Shown here: piece by piece, positions 24,518 to 36,390 of the stretch | Position numbering within the stretch: position 1 is the stretch's first letter | Layout: each line of letters opens with the position of its first letter | Origin: Galeopsis tetrahit | Lineage: Eukaryota; Streptophyta; Magnoliopsida; Lamiales; Lamiaceae | Direction of reading: 5' to 3' | Assembly: GCA_963675135.1 (NCBI GenBank) | Contig: OY776121.1 | Coordinates: forward strand, 76,902,875-76,966,874 | DNA length: 64,000 nt | Notes under the pieces: generated by a model | The model's input: the letters and a program-made list of their open reading frames with translations, nothing else | Told to the model about the DNA's origin: nothing | Database searches by the model: none | Position numbers and translations under genes: made by a program

Positions 24518-25286
24518 TGATGTAGATAAATATGTCGCTCTCGGAGGAGTCGACACGTAGAAACGGGATAAGTTATGATAGTTGTAATTAGGTTAATATA
24601 TTGAAGAAATAGGATTAATACACCCCCTGGGTTCGAGTAGAGGAATCAGAGAAATCAGAGAAATTGGGCCTTTGGCCCATAGGTGAAGAAATTAATAGGT
24701 CTTGGGCTGGGGAAGATTTGGCCCAAGAAGGGAATTATAGCCTGTCTTCCTTGGCTAAGTCCGGGGAATTGTTCAAACCCACGAAAAGAGGACTGGATAA
24801 GCTGAAGAGCCTAGTCTTCAGGGGGATCAGCCGAGTCCTTGGGGATTTGAGGCCGAATTCCTAGATATACGCCGAGAATTCAGGGAGAATAGGTCTCTCC
24901 CTCTCCGCAGAGAGGGGCCAGGTATATAAAGAAGGTTATTTCCATATTCTGAATTAAGTTATTATTACGATACATACATTTTACTGATTATACACACTGC
25001 CATACAAAATATACGCTAATAGTGAAGAGAGACTTCACGATATTCGCCGGAATTCCCCTAGATATACAGGGGAATTTCTCTTTGATTTCGCCTACGATAA
25101 GTTCTGACTTGAGCGTCGGAGTTTCTACGCCGGAGGCCCCCTCCGGTGTACTTTTGCAGGCCAAATTTGGACTTACGAGAAGATTCACACGAGGATTGTC
25201 AAAGGCGAACGAGTGATTGAGATCGTGATTAACAGTGTTCGGAAGGGAACGGCTTATATCCGTAAGCATTCTTTTTCGACGCATCA
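24518..25286 (+). repeat. 5' LTR of element 1
   Basis: 769 bp, TG...CA ends. A TATA box (TATATAAA) lies at 24923-24930. The 66-aa ORF inside is not a gene. Confidence 0.92.
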
Positions 25287-25288
25287 AC

Positions 25289-25304
25289 TGGCGCCGTCTG
25301 TGGG
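25289..25304 (+). other. Primer-binding site of element 1
   Basis: TGGCGCCGTCTGTGGG starts two bases after the 5' LTR, the usual position and TGGCGCC start for plant Gypsy tRNA-primer sites. The same 16 bases are present in element 2. Confidence 0.75.
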
Positions 25305-25344
25305 AACATTTCAAGCTAAGGCGTGAGAAAAGTTCCGTACTGAT

Positions 25345-28300
25345 ATGGGTGGAGGACAAGATCCAACAAAGCAGACGAAGGAGAAAGGAGATTCCACCCC
25401 TCCGCCTCCTTTTCCTCCGCCCCCTCCAGGATTTCCCTTAAATCGGAATTTAGGGAAACGTCCCATGGATCACACATCAGAAGATATCCCTCCTCCAGGT
25501 TTTCCCTCAAACCGAAATCTAGGGAATCAACCAGTAGACCACGTACCGGAGGATATCCCTCCCACTCAGGATGGAGACACACCAGGTATCTCAGGAGCAT
25601 CAGGGAGTGGGATCAATAAGGATAACCCTAACACTCAACCAGAACTCTTGACCGTCTCTCGAGATCAGTTGGATGAGATGATAGCGCAATCAGTGGAAAG
25701 GATAATTACTGCTCGAGGACTTCGCCCTCCTGAACCTGTTCATAAGGGCACACGACCAAATCCACCCGAACATGTCATCGATTCGGTCCCAGTCCCTTCC
25801 AGGAACGAAGATCTCCCTCGAAACCCAGAAGAGAAAGTACCTTCCCAGGCTGAGAGGAGCGTCCTGGAAAGACCCCTTCGGAGGGATGCAGAGAGAGTCC
25901 TTGGGGATATCACCCTAGATACGGGGATGGGAGAAAGCACGGACGACACATATCAAGGGGCCGTTAGTGATCAGATACAAGCCCTGCGTCAAGAGATGAG
26001 GAATATGCAGAGACATATTACTGACAACGTAAGTAAACCCTCTTACACCACTGGATATCAATTTTCACCTACTATTTTACAAGACGAACTGCCCTCTAAC
26101 TTCAAATCTTTAAATTTTGAATACGATGGCACTTCGGATCCCTATGAGCACTTGATGAGATTTGAGAACGCGGCCTTACTGCACCGGTATGGAGAAGGTG
26201 TCAAATGTCGAGTATTTCTGACTACCTTGTCCAAGGCTGCACAGCAGTGGTTTACGCAGTTAGGACCAGATACTATCCACTCATGGTCCGAATTCAGCGA
26301 ATTGTTCCTGCACCAATTCGCCAGCGCTAGGAGACAGCCTAGAGCTACCCTTACTTTGTTCAACATGCGTCAGGGAGAGAATGAGAGCTTACGGGCTTTC
26401 TTGAAAAGATTCAACCAAGCGGCCTTAGAAGTACCTACAGCCTCCTCGGAGGTTAAAATCAATGCCCTCACCAACGGGTTGCGTGACGGAGATTTATTCA
26501 CCTCTTTAGCTAAGAAGCCGGTTCGGACTTTCGATGAATTGTTGAGGAGAGCAGAGAAATACCTCACCCTGGAGGAGGTAAGGAAAGCTAAACGATCGGA
26601 GACCCGGGCTATAGTGGGTAATGGAGAAAGGAGGAGAGAAATTCCACTTAGAAGGCCAAGTCCAGAGAGACATCAGAGCTCCAGGAGACTGGAAAACGTG
26701 AGAAGAGAGGAAGTTGCGCCCTGGAATCCCAGGAGAGGGGCGAAGAGATATACCCCTCTGAAGATAGAGCCAGCCGAAGTCCTAGAGGTGGCAGGGGACC
26801 ATCCAGATATGAAATTCCCCTACTCAAGAAGCAGAGGCCCCCAAAACCCAAAGTCAAACAAGTTTTGTAGGTTCCATAACGATTATGGCCACGATACCAA
26901 CCAATGTTAGCATCTGAAGGATGAGATAGAGAGGATGATTCAGGCAGGCCACCTCAAAGAGTTTATTTTCAGAGATCGACAAGGCCCCAGGGGTCAAAAG
27001 AGAAAGGACCCCGAGGGGAAGCAGGAAGACGACAGGAGAGATCAGAGGAAGGGCAATGAGGAGCCACCACCCCCTCCTCAGAAGAGGGGAACTATTCATA
27101 TGATTATGGGAGGCCCTGCTGATGGGGATTCCTTCAGGCAGAGAAAACAGAGCGTTCGCTCGCTGAAGAAGGAGAGAAATATAGAGCATCATGAAGTGGG
27201 AAAGTTGGCAGAGGGCCCAGACATCCATTTTGGGCCAGAGGACGCTGGGGAGCCTAGAGAAATCCATAATGACGCACTGGTCATTACCACGGATATAGTA
27301 GGATACGACGTAGCAAGAATTTTTGTAGACACTGGAAGCTCTGCCGATATCATGCTCTTCGAGTGCTTCAAGAAGATGGACTTGAATATAAAGCTTAGAC
27401 CGGTGGAAACAGCTCTGTATGGATTCTCAGGGGGAGCCATTCAACCCCTTGGTTCAGCGTTACTACAAGTAGGGTTAGGAGTTGCCCCTAACCGTCGAGT
27501 ACAAGTCATAGAGTTCTTGATTGTAGATGTCCCATCTTCCTATAACGTAGTAATGGGACGGCCAAGCCTGAATATTTTTCAGGCAGTGATCTCCACCTTC
27601 CACATGAAGATGAAGTTCCCTACCTCGGGGGGTGTGGGAGAGATATGTGGCGATCAATACCAGGCGAGGAAGTGTTACGTAGAATCGGTCAGGATAGCAG
27701 ACAAGGCTGTGTTCCGAGGAATAGAGAGGTTTAAGGGTGAAGACCCTGAACTGAAGAGACAGAAAGTGGGGGAGCTAACGCAAGAGCAACCCAAAGTTAA
27801 AGCGGATGAGGATTTAATGAGCATCGAGCTCTACCCAGGAAAGGAGGGATTTGCAACCAGGATAGGTACGAACATGAATCCTGAACTCCAGAGAAAGATG
27901 ATACTCACCCTCCAGGAGAATGCAGACATCTTTGCATTCACAGCGACGGATATGACGGGTATCCCTCCAGAAATAGCAGTGCACCACCTGAACGTGGATC
28001 CCAAAGGCAGGCCCGTGAAACAGAAGTTGAGGAACTTCGGTAAGGAGAAGAACCTCATAGTAAAAGAGGAAATCGATAAATTGTTGAATGCAGGGCACGT
28101 GAAGAGAGTCCAGTTCCCTGAATGGCTCTCGAATGCAGTGTTGGTGTCCAAGGGAGCTGGCAAGTGGAGGATGTGCATTGACTTTAGGGACTTGAACAAA
28201 GCCTGCCCTAAAGACCACTACCCTTTGCCCAGGATCGACCAACTGGTGGATGCCACATCTGGGTTCGAATTACTCAGCATGATGGACGCATATCAGGGGT

Positions 28301-30717
28301 ACCATCAGATCCAGCTGAACCCCCTCGATATACCGAAGGTATGCTTTATAGCGACATGTGGTACTTTCGGTTATGTACGTATGCCTTTTGGACTGATAAA
28401 TGCAGGAGCAACCTATCAAAGAATGGTAGACTCGGTGTTCCGAGGGCAAATAGGCAGGAACATGGAGGTCTACGTGGATGATATGCTAGCTAAAAGTGTC
28501 AAGGCAGAGGGACATATTGACGACTTGAAGGAGATATTTCAGGTAATTCGAGAGAATGGTATTAAATTAAACCCTGCTAAGTGTTCTTTTGGAGTAGGGT
28601 CAGGGAAATTTCTGGGATATATGGTGACTCAGAGAGGGATAGAAGTGAACCCTGTTAAGGTAAAGGCGGTGCTCGACATGCAACCCCCTCGGAATTTGAA
28701 AGAATTGCAAACCCTGAACGGCAGGATCGCAGCTCTCAGTAGATTTATATCAAGGTCAGCAGAAAAGAGTCATCACTTCTTCAGAACCTTAAGGAAGGGG
28801 TCGAAGTTCGAATGGGACGACCAGTGTCAGAAAGCTTTTGAGGAACTCAAGCTTCACCTCGAATAGCTTCCGAAGCTGACAAAGCCCTCTCAGGGAGATG
28901 TATTGCTCTTATATCTTTCGGTAGGGGAACACTCTCTGAGCACCGCCCTGATGAAAGAGGAAGGTTCTGCACAGCAACCCATATATTATGTGAGCAAGGT
29001 CATCCAAGGAGCGGAAATGAGGTACTCAGAGGTAGAGAAGGCCGCCCTGGCGGTGGTGGTAACGGCTAGGCGATTACGCCCCTACTTCCTCTCCTATAAA
29101 GTTATGGTGCGAACTAATTTCCCTTTGAAGCAGACATTAGGGAGAGCAGATTTATCAGGGAGAATGGTCAGATGGGCAGTGGAATTACAGGAGTATGATA
29201 TAGATTATGAACCCAGGAGAGCCATCAAGGCTCAAGCTCTAGCAGATTTTATTCAAGAGTCATGGGGGAGTACCTCGCCAAGGATGAGAGAATGATCACT
29301 TATCTAGAAGAGGTAAAGAAACTAAAAAATAAATTCCATACTTTTGAAGTGGTACAGGTACCAAGAGAAGAAAATACGAAAGCGGATGGACTATCAAAAC
29401 TGGCTAGTTCCACTGAATTCGAGGGAGACGGAAAGGTAACCCTGTTGGTGGCAGATCAAGTAGCTACGAAAACCCTGATTGGAGAGATAACAGCAGGGGA
29501 TGATTGGAGGAAAGAAATATGGGAAGAACTGAATAGGGGCCCAGTAACCCCAATGTCCAGAGAGGCAAAGGCTTGGAGAAGGAAGTATTGCATCCTGGGA
29601 GGCCAATTGTACAAGAGGTCCTTCACCCAACCTTATTTGAAATGTCTTTCAAAAAGAGAAGCAGAGCTAGTGATCGAGGACATCCATGAAGGTTGCGCAT
29701 CCAGTCATGAAGGGTACCAGACCATGGTGAAGAAAGTATTTAGGGCAGGTTTCTACTGACCTAATATAATCAGAGACGCTAGAGAATATGTGAAGAGATG
29801 TGAGAAGTGTCAGAAGAATGGACCCTTGATACGGGTACCTGCAGAAGAAATGGGGGCTATGTATTCGCCCTGTCCCTTCGCTAAATGGGGAATCGATCTG
29901 GTGGGACCCTTCCCCTTGGCACCAGGAGGGAGAAAATTTCTAATTGTAGCCGTGGATTATTTCAGTAAATGGGTAGAGGCTGTGCCCTTGGCTAAAATCG
30001 AAGAGGACAATGTAATTATTTTTCTTGCTAGACATATTTGTTGCAGGTTTGGAGTACCTAGAATCTTGGTTTCCGATAACGGAACTCAATTCAATGGAGA
30101 GAAAGTAAGAAGATGGTGCGAGAGATGGAACATCACACAGAGGTTCACTTCAGTAGCCCATCCCCAAGCTAATGGGCAGGCAGAGGTTACAAACAGGATC
30201 CTGGTCGATGGTATTCGAACACGATTGGCAGAGGTAGGAGGAAAATGGGTGCAGGAGTTGGACAACGTCCTCTGGTCCTACCGAACCAGCCCTAAGACAG
30301 CTATAGGCGAATCTCCCTTCTACTTGGTATACGGAGCAGCAGCAGTAATACCTCCTGAAGCCAGACTCAAATCACACCGGATCACTTATTTCGAAGAAAA
30401 GAGAAATGAAGAATTGATGAGGGAAGCGCTGGACCTAGTAGATGAAGAGAGGGAGATGGCGAAAGGCAGAAAGGTACAAGAGTCGGATCAAAGCAGCATA
30501 TGACCGCAGGGTAATCCCTCGCTCCTTCAAAGTTGGGGATTTAGTCCTTCGGAGGGCAGATGCTTTGAAGAACACTGGGAAGATGGAACCCAATTGGGAA
30601 GGTCCGTACAGGGTCATACAGGTACTCAAGGGTGGAGCATACAAGCTCCAAGACATGACAGGGAAAGAGATACTAAGGCCATGGAACGTATGCCACTTGA
30701 AGAGATTTTATGTTTGA
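25345..30717 (+). pseudogene. Degenerate gag-pol of Tat element 1
   Basis: Gag starts at ATG 25345 and contains a retrotransposon gag core and a zinc-knuckle 'CRFHNDYGHDTNQC'. Then follow protease (DTG near 27329), RT (YVDD at 28471-28482), RNase H (about 28903-29270) and integrase (about 29650-30717, including 'SDNGTQFNGE'). Breaks against element 2: TAG at 26908 where a Tyr codon is expected, TAG at 28864 where Gln is expected, a frame-shifting deletion of about 85 codons at about 29260 that removes nearly all of the second RNase H, TGA at 29757 where Trp is expected, and a one-base frameshift near 30465. It cannot make a full polyprotein. Confidence 0.9.
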
Positions 30718-30790
30718 GGAAGGGGTAATTCCCCTGCTTCCTTTTTCTTTATGAACAATTTTGAATATTTACTTCTCGTTCGAATAATTG

Positions 30791-30874
30791 CTTCACCGGC
30801 ACTCTTTTTCCCTCTACGTGGGTTTCCCCTTGGGGTTTTACCACGGAGAGGTTTTTAATGAGGCCGGCATAGGT
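30791..30874 (+). promoter_or_regulatory. Conserved non-coding motif after pol, element 1
   Basis: Starts 73 bp after the integrase stop. It reads 'cttcaccgg', 'ctctttttccctct', 'gggtttcccctt', 'ggggttttacc' and 'gaggtttttaatgag'. The same order of words occurs after pol in element 2 although the flanks differ. Function unknown; related motifs near the 3' ends of other plant retrotransposons are known to me from memory only. Confidence 0.6.
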
Positions 30875-31309
30875 TCCCCTTATTTGCCTATGTTGATAAA
30901 CGTTTTCGATCAATGGAGCATCGGTTTTGATAAAATTTCAGCAATTTCCCTAAATGCATGTTGATATTGTGATGAGATGACTCTTATGCGCTAATTTTAT
31001 GATGAAATGTTTCTCATATGTTAATATCGTGTTAAGATAATTGTTGAAGGCCTGCATGATGAGTGCTGAAATAACGAATATGTTTTGGGAACTGAAATAT
31101 AGCATGTTAAAGATACTGCAAAGATAGAGAAATTTACACCGACTCATAAACGCTCGAATGGAGAATACCTAAGAATATTTCCTAAAGTTCCTATTCACGA
31201 TAGCCTCTAAAGCTAGGGGGAGTAGGGGATACAGCGGAAGATATAATGAACTTGTCGATAAACCCTATCCCAGAAGATTCTCAAAACCCTCACGAGGGGG
31301 TACAGTGGA

Positions 31310-32210
31310 AGACATAACTCTCACGAGTATAAACGAACTCTTACGAGTATAAACGAACTCTTACGAGTATAAACTAACTCTTACGAGTATAAACTAACTC
31401 TCACGAGTATAAACGAACTCTCACGAGTATAAACGAACTCTTACGAGTATAAACTAACTCTCACGAGTATAAACGAACTCTTACGAGTATAAACTAACTC
31501 TTACGAGTATAAACACTTTAACTTCAGGGAGAGTATAATCCCTAAGAACTCTTACGAGTATAAACTAACTCTCACGAGTATAAACTAACTCTCACGAGTA
31601 TAAACGAACTCTTACGAGTATAAACTAACTCTTACGAGTATAAACACTTTAACTTCAGGGAGAGTATAATCCCTAAGAACTCTTACGAGTATAAACTAAC
31701 TCTCACGAGTATAAACGAACTCTTACGAGTATAAACTAACTCTCACGAGTATAAACGAACTCTTACGAGTATAAACTAACTCTTACGAGTATAAACACTT
31801 TAACTTCAGGGAGAGTATAATCCCTAAGAACTCTTACGAGTATAAACTAACTCTCACGAGTATAAACGAACTCTTACGAGTATAAACTAACTCTCACGAG
31901 TATAAACGAACTCTTACGAGTATAAACTAACTCTTACGAGTATAAACACTTTAACTTCAGGGAGAGTATAATCCCTAAGAACTCTTACGAGTATAAACTA
32001 ACTCTCACGAGTATAAACGAACTCTTACGAGTATAAACTAACTCTCACGAGTATAAACGAACTCTTACGAGTATAAACTAACTCTTACGAGTATAAACAC
32101 TTTAACTTCAGGGAGAGTATAATCCCTAAGAACTCTTACGAGTATAAACTAACTCTCACGAGTATAAACGAACTCTTACGAGTATAAACTAACTCTCACG
32201 AGTATAAACA
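31310..32210. repeat. 20-bp tandem repeat with 151-bp higher-order unit
   Basis: The basic unit 'aactcttacgagtataaact' (20 bp, with c/t and g/t variants) is repeated throughout. A 31-bp spacer 'cactttaacttcagggagag...' recurs at 31514, 31645, 31796, 31947 and 32098, so the last four spacers are 151 bp apart and the first interval is 131 bp, one 20-mer less. It lies in the 3' untranslated part of element 1. Confidence 0.9.
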
Positions 32211-32665
32211 GCCTAAGGGAAAAGATGATCCCTGAGACCCTAACCTCTGGGGGATGTAATCTTTAAAAACCCTAGTACTAAGGGAGAGACTAGAAGCCCT
32301 ACCAAAATCGCCAAGTAAGTACAGGGATATCAACCCTATCTCCTCATTAAGGTTCCTCTAGGAGCTTTAGAGCCTTTACGTGTTAATAAAATGCTGAAAA
32401 CATGCTAGATGCATAAGCAGGATGAATATTATGTTACACATCTAATCAACAGAATTAGAGATATATGTATGCATGCCAAACAGTAATTGTGCAGGTACGA
32501 TATCAAAAGGAAAGCAGAAATATCCAAAGACCTAAGGCACCATGCCTAGGCCCTCCACAAGAAAACCCCGGAGTGTGGAGTCTCCGGAAAATACCAAAAG
32601 AAGCCTTAGAGGCCTTAGCAAAATAAAAAGTGTCTTAAAGTATCGAATTGTTGTCAGAGAAATTA

Positions 32666-34738
32666 TCAAGAGAGGGGAATGGTATCCTTCCCCTCAGAAC
32701 CTGCTCCTGTCTCCTCAGCTTGCCCGCTAGAATCACCCCCCTCTGCCTTCTCCACCAGAGCGTGTGCTGTCACAGTAGTCACCGGAGTTGGATTATCTAC
32801 GTGAACAGGAAAAGTCATATCCTTCGCCGGTGCCAAATCATCTAAACTCCGAGCAGCACCCTTCAGCTCCAAGATCGCCTTCCTCATCCCCGGCAACCAC
32901 CAAGGAGTGTTGATATCTTCCTTCGCATCTCCGGGGAACTTAGGGGGAGTATCCAGCTCATCCAGTCGAAGAGCACGGGTATACTGACCATTAAAACCAG
33001 GGGCAGAATGTTCGGCCACAGCATTAGAAAACCCATGATCTATGAAATGAGGGATATATGCTCCCATGGCCCCTAGGAAACTGCTGCTCTGAAGAAAGGC
33101 CTCCAACCACTCCTGATGCAAGGTACCTAGAAATTGTTGATCTATGGCAGAGGTAAACAAGGACTCTATGCATAATTTCATACCAGTCAGGGGAAGAGTA
33201 ACCTCCAGCTGTTTAACATGTTTACCGAACTCTTCCTTCAACGAAGAAATCTCCCCAGAGAGTGTCGCTCGGAGTGTTTTACACCTCTGATTAGCGTCCC
33301 GTAATTCTGCATCAAGTATCTCCTTCTTCACCTTCTCCAGCTCTACCTGACTTTGGAGGTCATCTACCTGCTGGAGGGACTGGAGGGCTCTTTCAGACAT
33401 GTTGGAAAACAGAAGACCAAACTACACAAGAAACAACATCAAGAAGTAAGGTATCTATATTCTCTTCTATGAGTCATTCAAAGCAATATCCATATTGAAA
33501 ACCGACCTGTGTGAAATTGTGGGCGGCGTGCACAATTCGCTCTTCTGGAGAAAGAGCATTAAGGGCTTCGGTAGCGGGAGTCGGAGTATAACGTCCTATA
33601 AAAGCCAAGAGATGGTCAACATTGACCTCGTCTGGAGCATCGGGAGCAACATTAGGCATGGAAGATTTAGTTTTGGATTTCTTCTTCTTAGAGGCATCGG
33701 AGACAGGAGGCAAGACGGAGACCATGGTTTTCTCGGTAGAGGAACGGGTGCGCTTAGCAACGGACCCAGTGGCAGTTTTCGCTGAGGAAGGAATAACAGG
33801 GGCCTTTGAAGAGCTTTCAGGGGCTGGAGACTTTGCAACCATCGAAAGAGGAGCAACATCGCGAGAAATTTGGGTTAACCAACTCATAGCTGCATAAAGG
33901 AATACAAACGACATTAATAAACACTGCAGTTCGAATTGTGAGGACAATACTAAGGAAAAGAGATGGAATTACCATCGTCGGGAACTAGGGGGTAATCGGG
34001 GCGACCGAAACCGAAATGAGAAAGGGCTCTAGGATTTTTGCAAATGCTCATTACATCAAAAAAGCGATGAGTGGAAACATGGTCATTTAGATGGTTCATC
34101 ACATCCAAATTCAGAGAAGAACAAACAGAGAGAGGAGGACGAGGCACCCCAGGGTTCTCATAAATCCACCCTTCATGAGGAAAATCCCAAGGAACGGGGT
34201 TTGTAACAAAGAAGTAATAGTCCTTCCAGTCTTGGACTCCTTCATGGAGCTTCTCCATGAATTTTCCAGCCCTGGAAGGACGGCCAGAAGTATAGAAAAA
34301 CCCATCCGCATACTTACACATGTACTGAGTTAGAAAAAGCTGGGCTGAGGGTTCGCCACCATTCCCCTTCATCAAAATGTAAAAACCTAGCATTGCTCGA
34401 ATAGCATTGGGGGTGAATTGGTTGAGGGGTATGCGCAGGTAAGTAGAGATCTCAGAAAAATAAGGGTGAATCGGGAAGCGGAGGCCTGCCTTTAACTGAG
34501 CCTCCCAGAAGGCCAAGGTGTTAGTACCAGGAAAATTCGGGCGTTCCCTCCTATGGGCGGCCCTAACGGCGTAATCGGTGGGAAAGATTCCCGACCGGAG
34601 AAAAGCGGCAACGCGCTCAGAAGAAAGCAAGGAAGAACCAGCGATGGTGTTTTTTAAAGCAGGGTCGATTACGGGAAAGATAGAAAGAGGATGGGAAGTT
34701 GAACTTTCCATTGAAACGGAATCTGAAGAAGATGACAT
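32666..34738 (-). CDS. Antisense three-exon ORF (aORF) of Tat element 1
   Basis: Runs opposite to gag-pol. The exons I infer are 34738-33973 (phase 1 end), 33889-33507 and 33421-32666, with GT/AG borders and reading phases that close, giving about 634 aa. Exon 1 contains 'KAGLRFPIHPY', 'NQFTPNAIR' and 'WKDYYFFV', resembling the plant 'putative gypsy-type transposon' domain family (from recall). Exon 2 is Ser/Pro/Lys-rich with a basic 'KKKKSKTKSS'. Exon 3 starts with a probable coiled coil and then 'HFIDHGFSNAVAEHSAPG' and 'TPWWLPGM'. Element 2 has the same gene with the same intron positions. No stop or frameshift is present, unlike the neighbouring gag-pol. Function unknown. Confidence 0.75.
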
Positions 34739-35255
34739 GGTGTAAATGAGAGTAAAAGGGAAGGAATAGGTACCTGAAGAAAGGTCGGTTTTAAGGAGTG
34801 ACGACGAAACGGCCGCTGGACGTGCACGAAGAAGTTAGATCGCAGAGGTGAAAATGAAGATAGAGAATAGATAAACTTGAAATGAAAGGAAAACAGGGTT
34901 TTGGTGGAAAAGATGAATTTTGAATGATTACGCTGAAAAGAGAAGAGGGAGAATCGAGGAGAATTAAATGATCCTCCCAATTAAGAGACGCGTGAAAGAC
35001 AAACGGCGGCTTGATGTTGGATATAGGCGCGTGATTACGAGATTCAAGGGCACAGTTGCGTGTGGAAGTGTAAAAGACCCAACGCTTTTTGAGAAGTAAT
35101 TATTACTATAGGGAATCAAATCAATAAGAATATTTCGAGAGGTATTTTGAGTTTTAAGAAAGGAAATGAAATATTTCTCTGGCGTTTATCCCAGGGTTAT
35201 TATTTTCCTACTCTCCTAAAAATTTATTCATTTTATGAGAGTAGGGGGGAGTGGT
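34739..35255. other. Leader/promoter side of aORF and polypurine tract, element 1
   Basis: Non-coding stretch between the aORF start and the 3' LTR. It should hold the antisense promoter of the aORF (inference). The polypurine tract AGGGGGGAGTGGT ends at 35255, directly before the LTR. Confidence 0.6.
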
Positions 35256-36024
35256 TGATGTAGATAAATATGTCGCTCTCGGAGGAGTCGACACGTAGAA
35301 ACGGGATAAGTTATGATAGTTGTAATTAGGTTAATATATTGAAGAAATAGGATTAATACACCCCCTGGGTTCGAGTAGAGGAATCAGAGAAATCAGAGAA
35401 ATTGGGCCTTTGGCCCATAGGTGAAGAAATTAATAGGTCTTGGGCTGGGGAAGATTTTGCCCAAGAAGGGAATTATAGCCTGTCTTCCTTGGCTAAGTCC
35501 GGGGAATTGTTCAAACCCACGAAAAGAGGACTGGATAAGCTGAAGAGCCTAGTCTTCAGGGGGATCAGCCGAGTCCTTGGGGATTTGAGGCCGAATTCCT
35601 AGATATACGCCGAGAATTCAGGGAGAATAGGTCTCTCCCTCTCCGCAGAGAGGGGCCAGGTATATAAAGAAGGTTATTTCCATATTCTGAATTAAGTTAT
35701 TATTACGATACATACATTTTACTGATTATACACACTGCCATACAAAATATACGCTAATAGTGAAGAGAGACTTCACGATATTCGCCGGAATTCCCCTAGA
35801 TATACAGGGGAATTTCTCTTTGATTTCGCCTACGATAAGTTCTGACTTGAGCGTCGGAGTTTCTACGCCGGAGGCCCCCTCCGGTGTACTTTTGCAGGCC
35901 AAATTTGGACTTACGAGAAGATTCACACGAGGATTGTCAAAGGCGAACGAGTGATTGAGATCGTGATTAACAGTGTTCGGAAGGGAACGGCTTATATCCG
36001 TAAGCATTCTTTTTCGACGCATCA
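35256..36024 (+). repeat. 3' LTR of element 1
   Basis: 769 bp, identical by eye to the 5' LTR except for one base ('gattttgccc' here versus 'gatttggccc'). Confidence 0.92.
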
Positions 36025-36390
36025 ATTTCCATTTTCCTCTTTCTTAATTGTTCAATTTTATTATGTTCATATCCTTTTTTGAAACAATATTATTCATACT
36101 GTTTTATCTTCACCCTCCTACAATCACTTATTTATTCACTTTGTCATTCACTTTATTTATAAACAATCATTTATTTACCAATGAACCCCACAATACCCTC
36201 ATCATATCCTCAACTTATCTACTTTATTAATAAACTAATCAATATTCATTAAAACCCGTGTCCAAAAATGAACATTTTAAAATTGAACGGAGGGAGTATT
36301 AAGTAATTTTCTTTCTTTTTAGATATTTATATTTAAGTTTTTTTTAACTCATAAATAAAGGGGGGCAAATAATAGTGGCCATTAATTTTA
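36025..36390. other. Flank with a Stowaway-like terminus
   Basis: After the ATTTC target duplication, AT-rich DNA ends in 'acggagggag' followed by TA at 36297-36298, a Stowaway-type end. Its partner end is probably at about 24212, beyond the inserted retrotransposon. No gene. Confidence 0.45.

Larger units (their letters stand above)
24518..36024 (+). mobile_element. Ty3/Gypsy Tat-type LTR retrotransposon, element 1
   Basis: An 11,507-bp element with 769-bp direct LTRs, a 5-bp target duplication ATTTC (24513-24517 and 36025-36029), a primer-binding site after the 5' LTR and a polypurine tract before the 3' LTR. Order: LTR, gag-protease-RT-RNase H-integrase (degenerate), tandem repeats, antisense three-exon ORF, LTR. 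By eye the two LTRs differ at one site (24720 G versus T in the 3' copy), so the insertion is very recent. The Tat assignment rests on similarity to element 2, which has a second, archaeal-type RNase H, and on the antisense ORF. Confidence 0.92.

Noticed and set aside
24664..24864. 66-aa ORF present twice (also 35402-35602)
   Set aside because: LTR sequence of element 1, not a gene.
31310..32210. CRISPR-like regular repeats
   Set aside because: Units are contiguous without unique spacers and lie inside a plant retrotransposon; a minisatellite explains them.
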